Made by a program: the position numbers and the translations under genes. Under the pieces are notes generated by a model, which was not told the DNA's origin, did not search any database, and was given only the letters and a program-made list of their open reading frames with translations. DNA of 64,000 nt, taken from Amphibacillus sediminis NBRC 103570. Lineage in GTDB: Bacteria > Bacillota > Bacilli > Bacillales > Amphibacillaceae. Shown here in pieces: positions 47,404 to 56,958 of the stretch. Every line of letters starts with the position of its first letter. Positions within the stretch are counted from its first letter, which is position 1. The stretch spans positions 1 through 64,000 of the forward strand of contig NZ_BCQW01000001.1 of NCBI RefSeq assembly GCF_001552275.1, written 5' to 3'.

Positions 47404-48165
47404 TTAAATATGGCGATCAATAAACTGCTTAACTAGATGATTAAATGCCTGAGCTTTCTTTACTGGTATCTGATGTGTCCCCAGATCAACAAAAGCTAGT
47501 TCGATCCGAGACTGTGATTGGTAAACCTGCTGATAATAATAAGTAAAATCCAACTTGTTTCCGTAAACAAATAAACTAGGACAGTTTATGTTATCCAAAT
47601 AATGCTTAATATTTACTTGATGTGTACTAAAGTAATACTGATACCACTTTTTAAAGTCAGTTTGATTAATATGTTTAACTAGAGTTGTTTTATCCAGATC
47701 ATTTGCTGTGTTGCTAGCAGCTAATATTTTTGTTAAATAATTTCTTGTCATCCGTAGTGAAAGCATACCAGCATAATATAGTAAATGTAGTCTTGCCGTT
47801 GATACGTTTGGATAGCCACCAGATACAATTAAAGCTTCAGTTCGATCTGGATACTGACAAGCAAAGGTTTGAGCAATTATACCACCTGCTGAATAGGCAC
47901 AAAGAATGGCTTTATCAATTCCTTCATGATCTAATATCGCTTCGATCTCAGAACAGTATTGCTTAATAATGTGACGATGAGATGGTGAGGTGGATTGGCC
48001 ATGACCACTAAAGTCTGGTAAGATCAACTGATAATAATTGGCTAATGGAAGCTGGGCATGAAAAACAACCCGTCCGATGCCTGGAGGATGAATAAATAAG
48101 ATCGGCAAACCTTCTCCTTCTACCTGATAATAAATGATGGATTGATTAAAGGTGACTTTTTTCAT
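47404..48165 (-). CDS. alpha/beta hydrolase
   Basis: 253 aa. The oxyanion-hole HPPG after ILFIHPPGIG and the nucleophile elbow CAYSAGGI, with Ser in A-x-S-x-G rather than G-x-S-x-G, are visible. YGNKLDFTY and LGTHQIPVKKAQ give the acid and the histidine. Substrate not predictable. ATG 48165 follows GAGGGATA; the frame extends 12 codons upstream without a site. It is part of the minus-strand group with the VOC and SRPBCC genes. Confidence 0.85.
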   Translation of the reverse strand: MKKVTFNQSIIYYQVEGEGLPILFIHPPGIGRVVFHAQLPLANYYQLILPDFSGHGQSTSPSHRHIIKQYCSEIEAILDHEGIDKAILCAYSAGGIIAQTFACQYPDRTEALIVSGGYPNVSTARLHLLYYAGMLSLRMTRNYLTKILAASNTANDLDKTTLVKHINQTDFKKWYQYYFSTHQVNIKHYLDNINCPSLFVYGNKLDFTYYYQQVYQSQSRIELAFVDLGTHQIPVKKAQAFNHLVKQFIDRHI

Positions 48166-48333
48166 TATTATCCCTCGTTTCTTCACCTTATTATCAGACA
48201 TTCATTTGTTTTTATACTTAGCGTTCTGTTCAAATTATTGACAAAATAATATCGCCGGTATCCCTTCATTGAGAAACCGACGATGTATGATTCCAACTAT
48301 GCCATTCAAAAGTTATCATCAGGTAAGTGTTAC

Positions 48334-50472
48334 TTATATCCGGATTCTTAACAGTCTTAGACTATTTAGTGTTACGATGAGTGTGGCTCCCATGTCAGCA
48401 AAAATAGCTAGCCATAAAGTTAACCACCCAGGGATAATCAGTAATAGAGCGACTGTCTTAATGACTAATGATAACGTAATGTTTTGCTTGATAATAGTTA
48501 AGGCCTTTCGACTTAATTTAATCGCATAAATAAGTTTAATTAAATCATCGGACATTAAGGCAATGTCTGCTGTTTCTAGAGCTGTATCCGTACCAGTGCT
48601 TGCCATTGCCACACCTACAGTTGCAGCTGTCAAAGCAGGAGCATCGTTGACCCCATCCCCAACCATGGCCACACCTTGATATTTTGTCCGGAGGTGTTTT
48701 ATTACATTCAATTTATCTTCTGGAAGTAGGTCAGCTTTAATGTGAGAAATACCAATTTCTTTTCCGATAGCCTCAGCTGTTCGCTTATTATCACCAGTTA
48801 GCATAACTGTTTCTTCAAGCCCAACCTGTTGTAATTTGCGGATCACTTGCTTCGATGCCTCTCTTACTTGATCGGCAACTGCAATTAGTGAAAGAATCTC
48901 TTTCTCTGTTCCTAGTATGATAACCGTTTTAGCGTCAGCTTGAAGAGTCTTAATCTGCTGATTTATTGCAGCATTAATCTCGCCTGAAAAAAGTTCCTCA
49001 AAAAGTTTTGGATTTCCGAGATAATACATTTGATGATCGACCTTTGCTTTTACACCTTTACCTGTGATCGATTGAAATTCTTCAACGGTTATACGGTTTA
49101 GGTCTAATTTAAGTTCTTCAGCTTTTCTTATAAGAGCAGAAGCAAGTGGATGCTGTGACCCTTGTTCAATGGCCCCAGCTAAACTTATGACTTCATGCTC
49201 ATCTTTATTAAACGTTACAATATCGGTTACAACAGGAATACCTTTGGTTAGGGTACCCGTCTTATCAAACGCAATCGCTTTTAGGGAACCGATTTCTTCT
49301 AAGTGGATGCCGCCTTTTATTAAAACCCCATTTTTTGCGGCATTTCCAATGGCTGTTACGATTGAAACTGGGGTTGAGATAACTAATGCACATGGACATC
49401 CTACGACCAAGACAGCTAAACCACGATAAACCGATTCATTCCAATCAAGTCCGATAAATAGTGGTGGAACAATTGCTAGGAGAATAGCAACAATAATGAT
49501 CATCGGTGTATAGTATTTGGCAAAACGATCGACAAAGGCCTGAGAAGGTGCACGTTCTGCTTGTGCCTCTTCAACAAGATAGATAATTTTTGCGAGGGTC
49601 GTATCTTCAACTTGTTTCGTTACTTTGACCTCTAACAAACCTTCTTCATTCAATGTTCCTGCAAATACCTCATCATTAATTTTCTTGAGAACAGGTACAC
49701 TTTCTCCTGTTATTGCAGATTGATTTAGAGTCGAGCTACCCTTAACAACAATTCCATCCATGGCTAACTTTTGACCAGGTTTAACAATCATCATATCTCC
49801 GATACGAATATCTTCAACAGGAATGATCATTTCTTTTTGGTCACGACGAATTAAAGCCTCTTTTGGTGCAATATCCATCAAAGATTCAATCGACTGACGA
49901 GCTTTTACCATTGAGTAACGCTCTAAAGCTTCGCTAATGGCAAAGAGTATAACGACAATTGCGCCTTCTCCCCACTCACCAATTGCTGCTGCACCTAAAA
50001 TCGCAATGGTCATTAGTGTATTCATATCAAAGTTGAGTCGAACTAGATTTTTCAGTCCTTTAATAAATAATGAATACCCTCCGATAAGTATTGAAATGCC
50101 ATAGCTAATTTTAGGGATCACGTGGTCAGCATTATATCGATAACTTAATAGCCAACTAACAAACAATAAAGCAGTTGCGATATAGACCTTAACGTTTTCT
50201 TTTTGTTTCCAAAAAGGCACACGCGCTTCAACCTTCTTATTGGCATCTTGAACCCTTAAGTTTTCAAATGCTCCGGCTTTTTCTAATTCTGCGATCGTTG
50301 CCTTCCCTTTAACAACAAGCTTAGATGCTCCAAAATTTACTTTTGCATCCTTAACACCAGGTATTTGTTTAACGTTACGCTCAAATGTGTTAGCGCAATT
50401 TGTACAAGTGAATCCTTGTACTCGATAAGTTTTAGAAGCTTCTTCAAATGCTTTTTCTTGCTGATTATACAT
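48334..50472 (-). CDS. cadA: heavy-metal P1B-type ATPase (Cd/Zn/Pb exporter)
   Basis: 712 aa. An N-terminal metal-binding HMA domain has [12 protein letters not shown] (Cys22, Cys25). Eight membrane helices include the CPC ligand in [11 protein letters not shown]. The phosphorylation site is DKTGTLT, with TGES in the actuator and [10 protein letters not shown] at the hinge. The CPC plus a nearby C-terminal K/D helix suit Zn/Cd/Pb rather than Cu. ATG 50472 overlaps the end of cadC by 8 bp, so both genes are one operon controlled by CadC. Confidence 0.95.
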   Translation of the reverse strand: MYNQQEKAFEEASKTYRVQGFTCTNCANTFERNVKQIPGVKDAKVNFGASKLVVKGKATIAELEKAGAFENLRVQDANKKVEARVPFWKQKENVKVYIATALLFVSWLLSYRYNADHVIPKISYGISILIGGYSLFIKGLKNLVRLNFDMNTLMTIAILGAAAIGEWGEGAIVVILFAISEALERYSMVKARQSIESLMDIAPKEALIRRDQKEMIIPVEDIRIGDMMIVKPGQKLAMDGIVVKGSSTLNQSAITGESVPVLKKINDEVFAGTLNEEGLLEVKVTKQVEDTTLAKIIYLVEEAQAERAPSQAFVDRFAKYYTPMIIIVAILLAIVPPLFIGLDWNESVYRGLAVLVVGCPCALVISTPVSIVTAIGNAAKNGVLIKGGIHLEEIGSLKAIAFDKTGTLTKGIPVVTDIVTFNKDEHEVISLAGAIEQGSQHPLASALIRKAEELKLDLNRITVEEFQSITGKGVKAKVDHQMYYLGNPKLFEELFSGEINAAINQQIKTLQADAKTVIILGTEKEILSLIAVADQVREASKQVIRKLQQVGLEETVMLTGDNKRTAEAIGKEIGISHIKADLLPEDKLNVIKHLRTKYQGVAMVGDGVNDAPALTAATVGVAMASTGTDTALETADIALMSDDLIKLIYAIKLSRKALTIIKQNITLSLVIKTVALLLIIPGWLTLWLAIFADMGATLIVTLNSLRLLRIRI

Positions 50473-50839
50473 GGGCTTCCCTCTCTTTATTTGCTAATGC
50501 AATCGCAATAAGCTGCTTAATATTTCCGTTATTTAATGAGTAAAACGCCATTTTCCCTTCCTTGCGATATTTGACAATCTTATATTTATGAAGGGTGCGT
50601 AAATGATGGGAAGCGGTAGCAATGGAAGACCTTATGATATGCGAGATATCACATACGCATAACTCTTGATCCTGGCATAAAGCATAGGCAATTTTGGCCC
50701 TGTTATGATCAGCCAAGGCTTTAAAGAGCTGGGCTACACTGGATATATCTTCTTTTTCCATATCTGCTTGAATCTGATTAACCTTTACTTCGTCATAACA
50801 ATAAATCTCACATGTATCTTTTTTATTCATCGGTCTCAT
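50465..50839 (-). CDS. cadC: ArsR/SmtB-family metal-sensing repressor
   Basis: 124 aa. Winged helix-turn-helix with the metal site ELCVCDIS and recognition helix [19 protein letters not shown]; the N-terminal CEIYCYDE adds further cysteines, as in CadC. It represses cadCA and releases DNA when Cd, Pb or Zn binds. ATG 50839 is poorly served by a ribosome site (AGGATGAG). Two ATTCAA/TTGAAT palindromes lie directly upstream. Confidence 0.93.
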   Translation of the reverse strand: MRPMNKKDTCEIYCYDEVKVNQIQADMEKEDISSVAQLFKALADHNRAKIAYALCQDQELCVCDISHIIRSSIATASHHLRTLHKYKIVKYRKEGKMAFYSLNNGNIKQLIAIALANKEREAHV

Positions 50840-50847
50840 CCTTTTTC

Positions 50848-50912
50848 ATTCAAAAGATTATTTGAATATATTATAATTGATGGATGATTTATATTCAAGT
50901 AATCATTTGAAT
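50848..50912 (-). promoter_or_regulatory. cadCA promoter with two CadC-type operators
   Basis: Minus-strand promoter: TTGAAT (complement of 50893-50898), 17-bp spacer, TATAAT (complement of 50870-50875). Operator 1 is ATTCAAA-N6-TTTGAAT (50848-50867), over the start site; operator 2 is ATTCAAG...ATTTGAAT (50893-50912), over the -35. The arms resemble published cad operators. Confidence 0.75.
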
Positions 50913-50995
50913 GAATCTTTAATAGAAATAAGCATGCTGTTAATCAAAGATTGATCTAGGTATAGCTTTCCCCTCTCATTATTATGGCAACAGGT

Positions 50996-51225
50996 TTATC
51001 GCAGTGTAACCCCGTCGAAGGGCTTTTGTAAGCCTATCACTTTAAAAAATAAGGGAACACGTCATTTCTAAGTGGGTGGGAGATCCAACAGCCAGTAACT
51101 CCGATTGATTCAACTAACGTTCAGTGGGGGCTCAAGCCTAAGCTAAACAAGTTAACGGATACCACAAATTTTCCGTGGAATTCATCGAGCTTAATAAAAT
51201 CTAGGCGCCAAGGCACATTTGGTTT
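50996..51225 (+). repeat. repeat module A (deleted) followed by module B
   Basis: TTATCGCAGTGTAAC, GTCGAAGGGCTTTTG, AAGTGGGTGGGAG and AACTAACGTTCAGTGGGGG (to about 51130), then unrelated sequence, then a module-B-like end (51181-51225: ATCGAGCTTAATAAAATC, AAGGCACATTTGG). The right half of module A has been replaced. Confidence 0.75.
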
Positions 51226-51345
51226 AGCTTGAAAAACACCTACTAACATTAACAAAATATAGCTTTATTTTGTTAATGCAGTTATTTGCTTATACAAACC
51301 GGTATGATCTTCACTTGTTGTGGACAAAGGTAATTTCCCCCAAAA

Positions 51346-51382
51346 AACAACAAGCACCCACATCATGTGAATGCTTGTTGTT
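51346..51382 (-). terminator. terminator of the trhP1-trhP2 operon
   Basis: AACAACAAGCA pairs with TGCTTGTTGTT; on the minus strand it is followed by TTTTGGGGG. The hairpin begins right at the trhP2 stop. Confidence 0.82.
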
Positions 51383-52609
51383 TTATTTTTGCTTACGCAT
51401 CATATCATAATACTTGACAGGTTGGTCGACCTTTACTTTGGTAATCATCATGGCATGCTTGGCACGATCAATTGCTTCACCATTCTCATCCCATAATATA
51501 TGAATCTTTTGTTTAAAACGGTAAAAGTTCGGCCCGAAAAACTCAACCTCATCACCAATACCAAAGCTGTTGCGCTGTTGAATGGTCGCCACTTGTGTAT
51601 GCTCATCATAATCTAAAACCAGACCCGCAAAGTCATATTTAGGGATTCGATCAGGCTTACCAAAAAGCTGATCCTTTTCCGTTGGTTCATGATAGTAAAA
51701 GGCTGTTGAGAGAGAGCGTTGCGCTGCTTTCCAAATTTCATCAATCCAAGCCTGGTCAAGTTGAAAGTTTTCTGGATCAGAAAAATACGTATCTATAATC
51801 TTCCGATAAACATTGACTACTGTTGCGACATAATGAATACTTTTCATCCGTCCTTCAATTTTCAACGAATCTACCCCAGCTTCAATTAAATCGGGTAAAT
51901 GCTCTACCATACTTAAATCCTGTGAACTCATGGTGTATTTTTCGTCTGCTTGATCGGAAACAGCAACGGTTCCATCCGTCCCATCCTCAAATAAATCGTA
52001 TTTCCATCGACAGGATTGAGCGCATCCACCTCGGTTTGCGTCCCTTGCTGTCATATGGTTAGAAAGAACACACCGTCCAGAGTATGAGATACACATTGCA
52101 CCATGAATGAAGGCCTCAATTTCGATATCAACCTTTTCTTTGATCTGACGTATTTCTTCGACCGAGACTTCGCGCGCTAGTACAACACGGGGGATCCCTT
52201 CTTTTTTCCAGTATTCGACCGTTTTCCAATTCGCAATCGATGCTTGGGTACTAATGTGTACTTCTAGATCAGGTGCTGCTTCATGACACGCCTGAATTAA
52301 AGCTGGATCAGCAGCAATCACAGCTGATATACCAATATCGTATAGTTTTTTAAAATAGTCATGAGCACCAGCTAAGTTTTCGTTATGGGCAATAATATTG
52401 GTGGCTACATAAACCTTAGCACCATACTTTTTAGCAAATACAACCCCTTCTGCCATCTCCTCAAAAGAGAAATTTCCAGCTTTAGCACGTAACCCAAATT
52501 GTCGCCCACCAATATAGACAGCATCTGCCCCGTAATGAATGGCAAATTTTAATTTTTCTAAATTGCCCGCTGGTGCAAGTAATTCTGGTTTCCGTCTTTC
52601 TATTTGCAT
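51383..52609 (-). CDS. trhP2: U32-family tRNA hydroxylation protein TrhP2 (YrrO)
   Basis: 408 aa. U32 'peptidase' signature: EAFIHGAMCISYSGRCVLSN (first part), then the cysteine pair in RGGCAQSCRWKYDLFE, likely an Fe-S or metal site. N-terminal RKPELLAPAGNLEKLKFAIHYGADAVYIGG. In B. subtilis YrrO with YrrN makes 5-hydroxyuridine at tRNA position 34, using prephenate. ATG 52609 follows AGGAG. 15 bp after trhP1, the usual pairing. Confidence 0.92.
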   Translation of the reverse strand: MQIERRKPELLAPAGNLEKLKFAIHYGADAVYIGGRQFGLRAKAGNFSFEEMAEGVVFAKKYGAKVYVATNIIAHNENLAGAHDYFKKLYDIGISAVIAADPALIQACHEAAPDLEVHISTQASIANWKTVEYWKKEGIPRVVLAREVSVEEIRQIKEKVDIEIEAFIHGAMCISYSGRCVLSNHMTARDANRGGCAQSCRWKYDLFEDGTDGTVAVSDQADEKYTMSSQDLSMVEHLPDLIEAGVDSLKIEGRMKSIHYVATVVNVYRKIIDTYFSDPENFQLDQAWIDEIWKAAQRSLSTAFYYHEPTEKDQLFGKPDRIPKYDFAGLVLDYDEHTQVATIQQRNSFGIGDEVEFFGPNFYRFKQKIHILWDENGEAIDRAKHAMMITKVKVDQPVKYYDMMRKQK

Positions 52610-52624
52610 CGTTTTCTACTCCTC

Positions 52625-53560
52625 TTAGTAAATCTGTTCTTTAAAATAAAAACCTGTCCCGATCTTACGTTGATTCGGTTGGGTTTGATAGATGGATTGC
52701 TTCCAGCCTGCCTTTTTAATTTGATAGAGCTCTGGATCTGTTAAATACGTGTCAATTGCTTCACGATAGAGTATGACAATCCTTTCATTATAGTCAGTTG
52801 ACTTCATCATCCCCTCTATCTTTAAGCCATCTATTTGAGCACTAAGAATCAGATCGAGATAATCAATCATGACTAAATCTTCTGTACTCATGATATGTGT
52901 ACCATTAATATCCTCAAAAATAGGATAGTGACTATCTGCTTTTTTATCTTCTTTAATATATCGAACCTGATCTTGCTCGTAGGACTTGTCGATATGCTGA
53001 TAATAATTTCGAACAAGCTTGCGCTTCGATTGAAAGATACATGTCATGCCATGCACCTGTATTTCAATGGGGCAGCTGACATGTTCTTTGATCTCAATAA
53101 CCGCATCTAATGATAGTTCATTAGATAATGCTGCCCGGTCCATTCCTCGCTGATGCCAGTAATTTAATGTTTGATAGTTCGTTGATAAGGTGGCAGGATT
53201 CCATGTTAATGGTGTTGTTAAGTTGAGGTCTCGTTTAATTTGAAAGATCGACTGGTCACCTGCGATAATACCGTCGACACCATCACGCTCAAGTGCTGTT
53301 AAATAATCAGGTAATGCCTCAAGATGTTGGTTATGAAAAATGGCGTTAACTTGGATATAGGCTTTTTTATTCATAGCATGAAGGAGATCAATTGCCTCCT
53401 TGATATCAGATAATTCAAAATCACCTGCTACACGATTACCAAATTGTTGATGGCCAATTAAAATAGCATCGGCTCCAGCTTGAGCTAATCGTTTTACTTC
53501 TTCAAGATCCTTTGCTGTAGCAAGTAGTTCTGGTTTATATAAATTCATGTACTTATTCAC
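52625..53560 (-). CDS. trhP1: U32-family tRNA hydroxylation protein TrhP1 (YrrN)
   Basis: 311 aa, related to its neighbour but shorter: KPELLATAKDLEEVKRLAQA, GADAILIGHQQFGNRVAGDF and IEIQVHGMTCIFQSKRKLV. It lacks the full cysteine set of TrhP2, as YrrN-type partners do. The pair acts in tRNA wobble-uridine hydroxylation. ATG 53560 follows GAGGTGAA on the minus strand. First gene of a two-gene operon. Confidence 0.9.
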   Translation of the reverse strand: MNKYMNLYKPELLATAKDLEEVKRLAQAGADAILIGHQQFGNRVAGDFELSDIKEAIDLLHAMNKKAYIQVNAIFHNQHLEALPDYLTALERDGVDGIIAGDQSIFQIKRDLNLTTPLTWNPATLSTNYQTLNYWHQRGMDRAALSNELSLDAVIEIKEHVSCPIEIQVHGMTCIFQSKRKLVRNYYQHIDKSYEQDQVRYIKEDKKADSHYPIFEDINGTHIMSTEDLVMIDYLDLILSAQIDGLKIEGMMKSTDYNERIVILYREAIDTYLTDPELYQIKKAGWKQSIYQTQPNQRKIGTGFYFKEQIY

Positions 53561-53792
53561 CTCAAAAAATACAGTCTATTGCTAATTATGAACCAATCAC
53601 ATCAAAAAGCAGTGATAAATATCACATTTTTTCATACTTTTTATTATATTAATTGACAAAATACAAATTGTCCTTGAACCCATTATGTAACTAAAAAAAC
53701 CGGTTCTCTGTCAAATGTGGTGGTGCGAATTTCACTCCACCATCGCTTTTGTTAAAAGGCTTTATACACAAATAGTGATTATGCATAGACCG

Positions 53793-53904
53793 CAGAGGGA
53801 AATATACTCGCTTTCCGCGGACGAACGCCCGAGCCTCCTCGCAAAGCCCGCTGTAGGGTCTCGGATCGCCCGTTTTTCCGCAGGAGTCTCGCATATTTCC
53901 TCTG
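53793..53904. repeat. palindromic GC-richer intergenic element
   Basis: CAGAGGGAAATAT (53793-53805) and ATATTTCCTCTG (53893-53904) are inverted. Between them lie TTTCCGCGGACGAACGCCCG, GAGCCTCCTCGC and CCGCAGGAGTCTCGC, words I know from dispersed elements of Bacillus-group genomes. It is clearly richer in GC than its surroundings. Confidence 0.6.
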
Positions 53905-53941
53905 CTAAGTTCCTTTATGCCAAAGCCTTTCTAATCTCTTG

Positions 53942-54047
53942 TCACCACAATATTTTCTTTTTCAATCGTTCAAAATCTTTAATGCCATATGAGATACGCT
54001 TTGTCATTTTGATTGTGTTATTGACACCTTCAATGTATCCATTGTAA
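53942..54047 (-). pseudogene. ISL3-family transposase, C-terminal fragment
   Basis: Read on the minus strand, about 35 codons: YNGYIEGVNNTIKMTKRISY, then GIKDFERLKKKILW and a stop. NGxxEGxNNxIKxxKRxxyGxrdfxrfk is the conserved end of ISL3 transposases. The rest of the gene is missing: the fragment ends at 54047, where a terminator of the next gene begins (54050). A dead remnant. Confidence 0.8.
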
Positions 54048-54049
54048 AA

Positions 54050-54079
54050 AACCTAGTAGGAACGAAGCCCTACTAGGTT
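54050..54079 (-). terminator. terminator of the P1 peptidase gene
   Basis: AACCTAGTAGG pairs with CCTACTAGGTT; on the minus strand a T run follows. It overlaps the peptidase stop codon by a few bases. Confidence 0.88.
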
Positions 54080-55043
54080 ATTGCGTTTCAGAGTGACTAG
54101 GAAACCCTGCTAAAGATTTAGCGGTTCTGGCAGCAGACACGATTGCCTGCTCAACAGCTGTTGTAGCTAACATCGCGACGACATTTAAATCTGCCTCTAC
54201 CTGATCACAACTTAGTGCAAACAGTGTATCACCATCAATAAAGGTATGTGAAGGACGCGTTGTACGAGCTATCCCGTCATGTGCAATACTAGCTATTTTG
54301 TTCAATTGTGCTTTATTTGCCTTGGCATTAGTTAATACAGTACCGATCGTTGTATTGCCAGAAAAGCGATTCGTATTCAGTTCAAGTTGCTTTAACATCA
54401 TTTGTTCACTATTTAAAAGTTGTTTAGTCCCCCGATCATAAACACCTGCCAGGATCTGGCCAGTTTTTGGGTCGATGATGTCTCCAAAGCAATTGACTGC
54501 AATCAGGGCAGCTACCATTAACTCGCCTACTTGAAGTGCGTAATGGCCAAGTCCTGCTTTCATCCCATAATCTGGCCCTAAGCACTTACCAACAGTTGCC
54601 CCTAGACCAGCTCCAACGTTTCCTAAACGATCATCACGCTCCTGTGCATTGAGACATGCTTGATATCCTAATTGGGCGTCTGGTCTAATATGGGATTGTC
54701 CAATTATTAAGTCGTAGAGGACAGCTCCTGGAACAATTGGGATATGCGCTATTTGCGTATCAAAGCCAATCTTTCTTTCCTCTAAATAGCGCATAACCCC
54801 AGTGCCAACATCTAGGCCGAACGCGCTCCCACCTGTAAAAAAAACACCATGAACGATATCGACAAGATTTTCTGATTTTAATAAATCTGTTTCTCTTGTC
54901 CCCGGTGATCCACCTCGGACACTGACTCCTGCTTTTGCTCCGTTTTCAGCCAAGACAACGGTACAACCGGTAATCGCTTGGTCGTTTTCAGCATGCCCTA
55001 TTTTAAATTGATTAAGCTGATTAATCGAAATAACATTTTGCAT
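54078..55043 (-). CDS. P1-family (DmpA-like) aminopeptidase
   Basis: 321 aa. An Ntn-type fold: AENGAKAGVSVRGGSPGTRE, VHGVFFTGGSAFGLDVGTGV, NVGAGLGATVGKCLG and the self-cleavage region NRFSGNTTIGTVLTNAK, in which a Thr would be the nucleophile. Family members cleave N-terminal residues or beta-peptides and process themselves. ATG 55043 follows GGGGGAC; the frame includes another ATG five codons upstream without a site. Exported signals are absent. Confidence 0.87.
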   Translation of the reverse strand: MQNVISINQLNQFKIGHAENDQAITGCTVVLAENGAKAGVSVRGGSPGTRETDLLKSENLVDIVHGVFFTGGSAFGLDVGTGVMRYLEERKIGFDTQIAHIPIVPGAVLYDLIIGQSHIRPDAQLGYQACLNAQERDDRLGNVGAGLGATVGKCLGPDYGMKAGLGHYALQVGELMVAALIAVNCFGDIIDPKTGQILAGVYDRGTKQLLNSEQMMLKQLELNTNRFSGNTTIGTVLTNAKANKAQLNKIASIAHDGIARTTRPSHTFIDGDTLFALSCDQVEADLNVVAMLATTAVEQAIVSAARTAKSLAGFPSHSETQ

Positions 55044-55091
55044 TGCTATGTCCCCCATTCTTTGGTTTAATAGAAGTCAAACAAGGGTATT

Positions 55092-55318
55092 TTATCGCTG
55101 TGTAACTGTCTGGGGCTGCGATTACTCGCCCCATCGAAGGGCTTTGGTAAGACTCCCACTTCAAGAAATAATGTCTAAATGGGAGATCCAACAGCCAGTA
55201 ACGGCTCGATTGGTTCAACTAACGTTCAGTGCGGGAGAGAGTAAGCGGACTAAGTTCGTGACGTCTGCACGAGCACATCCTATGCATCGAAACCCCCACT
55301 GAATGAAGTTTCACTTTA
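55092..55318 (+). repeat. repeat module A, nearly full-length copy
   Basis: TTATCGCTGTGTAACTGTCT, CGCCCCATCGAAGGGC, CTCCCACTT/AAATGGGAG, GGTTCAACTAACGTTCAGTG, CATCCTATGCATCG, CCCCCACTGAATG and GTTTCACTTTA. Only the CGTGTCGCAA loop is shortened. It lies between the divergent P1 peptidase and acyP genes. Confidence 0.87.
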
Positions 55319-55351
55319 CTTTAGTCCTAACATTTTAATTGGAGTGATAAT

Positions 55352-55633
55352 ATGGCAAAGATACATGCACATATGATTGTACATGGGATGGTTCAAGGTG
55401 TTGGCTTTCGTTATACAACTCAAATAAAGGCAAATGAAATTGGCGTAACGGGTTGGGTTAAAAATCAGTTAGATGATACGGTTGAAATTGAAGTTGAAGG
55501 TGAGATAGAAAAAGTCTATCAATTTATCGATCAAATCAAAGCTAGTCCAAGTCCAGCTGCACGGGTTGAAGATGTTGAACTATCTATTTCAGAAGAATTA
55601 AAGGCATATCAATCCTTTAAAGTCGTCTACTAA
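55352..55633 (+). CDS. acyP: acylphosphatase
   Basis: 93 aa, full length. The active site is visible as HGMVQGVGFRYTTQIKANEI with the phosphate-binding loop GMVQGVGFR, and VTGWVKNQLDDTVEIEVEG with the catalytic asparagine. It hydrolyses acyl phosphates such as carbamoyl or 1,3-bisphosphoglycerate forms. ATG 55352 follows TTGGAGTG. Module A copies lie on both sides, which isolates this gene. Confidence 0.95.
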   Translation: MAKIHAHMIVHGMVQGVGFRYTTQIKANEIGVTGWVKNQLDDTVEIEVEGEIEKVYQFIDQIKASPSPAARVEDVELSISEELKAYQSFKVVY

Positions 55634-55639
55634 AGGTTA

Positions 55640-55785
55640 TTTTACCACAGTGTAACTCTCCCATTTCAAGATATAAGGAACAAGTCATGTCTAAGTGGGA
55701 GATCCAACAGCCAGTAACCGCCCGATTGATTCAACTAACGTTCAGTGGGGGATGGAAAACCTCCACTGAGCAAAGTTTCACTTTA
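55640..55785 (+). repeat. repeat module A, internally deleted copy
   Basis: TTACCACAGTGTAACTCTCC, CTCCCATTT/AAGTGGGAG, CAACAGCCAGTAACCGCCCG, AACGTTCAGTGGGGG, then a shortened right part ending CCACTGAG, AAAGTTTCACTTTA. The CGACGTC hairpin and the left GCCCC hairpin are missing. Confidence 0.85.
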
Positions 55786-55820
55786 TGCGATGTTTGAACA
55801 TTCATCATTAATCAGCGTTA

Positions 55821-55859
55821 AAAAAAGCCGTGTAATTTAAAGTTATACACGGCTTTTTT
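55821..55859. terminator. bidirectional terminator beside the ferredoxin gene
   Basis: AAAAAAGCCGTGTA pairs perfectly with TACACGGCTTTTTT. It ends at the ferredoxin stop codon and serves convergent acyP as well. Confidence 0.9.
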
Positions 55860-56099
55860 CTACTTTTCTTCAAAGAAACGACGGTTAAGGGCAATATATT
55901 CATGCTCTTCTTCTGGAACTTCATCTTCCATATAAATGGCTTCAACCGGACATACGGCTTCACAAGCTCCACAATCGATGCAAATATCCGGATCGATATA
56001 ATACATTTCGTCTCCTTCTTCTATACAATCAACTGGACAAACCTCTTCACATTCCCCAGCTTTTTCACCGATACAAGCAGATGTAATAACAAATGCCAA
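55860..56099 (-). CDS. ferredoxin (7Fe-type, [3Fe-4S]/[4Fe-4S])
   Basis: 79 aa, highly acidic. Cys9, Cys17, Cys21 and Cys25 lie in CIGEKAGECEEVCPVDC, and CIDCGACEAVCP gives the second set. This spacing and the N-terminus MAFVITSACIG match the Bacillus and Thermus 7Fe ferredoxins. A low-potential electron carrier; the partner is unknown. ATG 56099 follows AGGAGGGG. Confidence 0.93.
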   Translation of the reverse strand: MAFVITSACIGEKAGECEEVCPVDCIEEGDEMYYIDPDICIDCGACEAVCPVEAIYMEDEVPEEEHEYIALNRRFFEEK

Positions 56100-56126
56100 C
56101 GTATACCCCTCCTTATAATGATGTTT

Positions 56127-56672
56127 CTACCAAATATGCTGAAGTTGATAGAAATCATGTTCGTGTTCAATTAGAAATACATCTGGATTCTTAAGGAAAC
56201 GCCATTCTGTATAGCTATAGTTTGAATCAAAATGACTCAAAAGTAGTGTCAGCAAATTCCCATGTGTCACAATCGCAACATGAAGATGATTCGGATCCTC
56301 CATGGCTTCTTTAATCACGGCAAGCCCACGTTTTAAGGCATCATTAGATGATTCTCCCCCTGGTAGACGATAATTCTTATCAATAAAAGAATGCTTGACG
56401 ACATCTACCCAATCATCGACAGGTTCAGCGCTTAAAATACGCTCCTGCAACCGGGCGTCCTGTTCAATCTTTAGATGATGACTATAAGCATAGGGGTGGA
56501 TGGTCTCAACAGCTCTCATATAAGGGCTGGATATAATACGATCGATTTTAAGATCCTTTTCAGTAAAAAATTCTGCCAATCGTCGTGCTTGATTAACCCC
56601 AAGGTTCGTTAAAGGGGAGTCTTTGTGCTGCCCCTCTGCTTGGCAATGTCGTATGAGAATCAGCTTTTTCAT
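56127..56672 (-). CDS. histidine phosphatase family protein (phosphoglycerate mutase-like)
   Basis: 181 aa. The catalytic motif is LILIRHCQAEG (RHC where RHG is usual, with the histidine kept), followed by LTNLGVNQARRLAEF and the second histidine in AIVTHGNLLTLLLSHF. Substrate unknown. ATG 56672 lies behind GGAGCTGA. Upstream and divergent signals are not clear; ferredoxin lies 27 bp downstream, so they may share a transcript. Confidence 0.92.
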   Translation of the reverse strand: MKKLILIRHCQAEGQHKDSPLTNLGVNQARRLAEFFTEKDLKIDRIISSPYMRAVETIHPYAYSHHLKIEQDARLQERILSAEPVDDWVDVVKHSFIDKNYRLPGGESSNDALKRGLAVIKEAMEDPNHLHVAIVTHGNLLTLLLSHFDSNYSYTEWRFLKNPDVFLIEHEHDFYQLQHIW

Positions 56673-56748
56673 TGAATCAGCTCCTGAATGATGGGAGTAT
56701 TTGGCTCGCCTTCTACTATAGCTTTAAACCTTTCATTAAAACCATGTG

Positions 56749-56958
56749 TTATTCACTTTCTTCGCTAAAATAGTCTTTTTTAAAACCGCCAATGCGATTG
56801 GAATTATCAATGATAAAATAAAATTCCTCTGTTTCGTTTTTTACAGGATAAATCTTACCAGGTGTTAACATATTATTCACCACAAATTTCTTCGCATTCG
56901 CATGTACACACTTAATATGTTTAATCGTTTCTTTATCGTTCCATTTGGTATGAATCAA
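56749..56958 (-). CDS. DUF6501-like small protein
   Basis: 69 aa. IHTKWNDKETIKHIKCVHAN, AKKFVVNN, LTPGKIYPVKNETEEFYFII and GGFKKDYF agree with a small Bacillales family (DUF6501) of unknown role. The start is best as TTG 56958 with AGGAG 8 bases upstream. A GTG at 56967 sits on top of the ribosome site and would add three residues. Confidence 0.75.
   Translation of the reverse strand: MIHTKWNDKETIKHIKCVHANAKKFVVNNMLTPGKIYPVKNETEEFYFIIDNSNRIGGFKKDYFSEESE

Noticed and set aside
53715-54047. 110-codon plus-strand frame
   Set aside because: It is the complement of the ISL3 remnant and the palindromic element.
55048-55302. 84-codon frame upstream of acyP
   Set aside because: It is within repeat module A and has no initiation signal.
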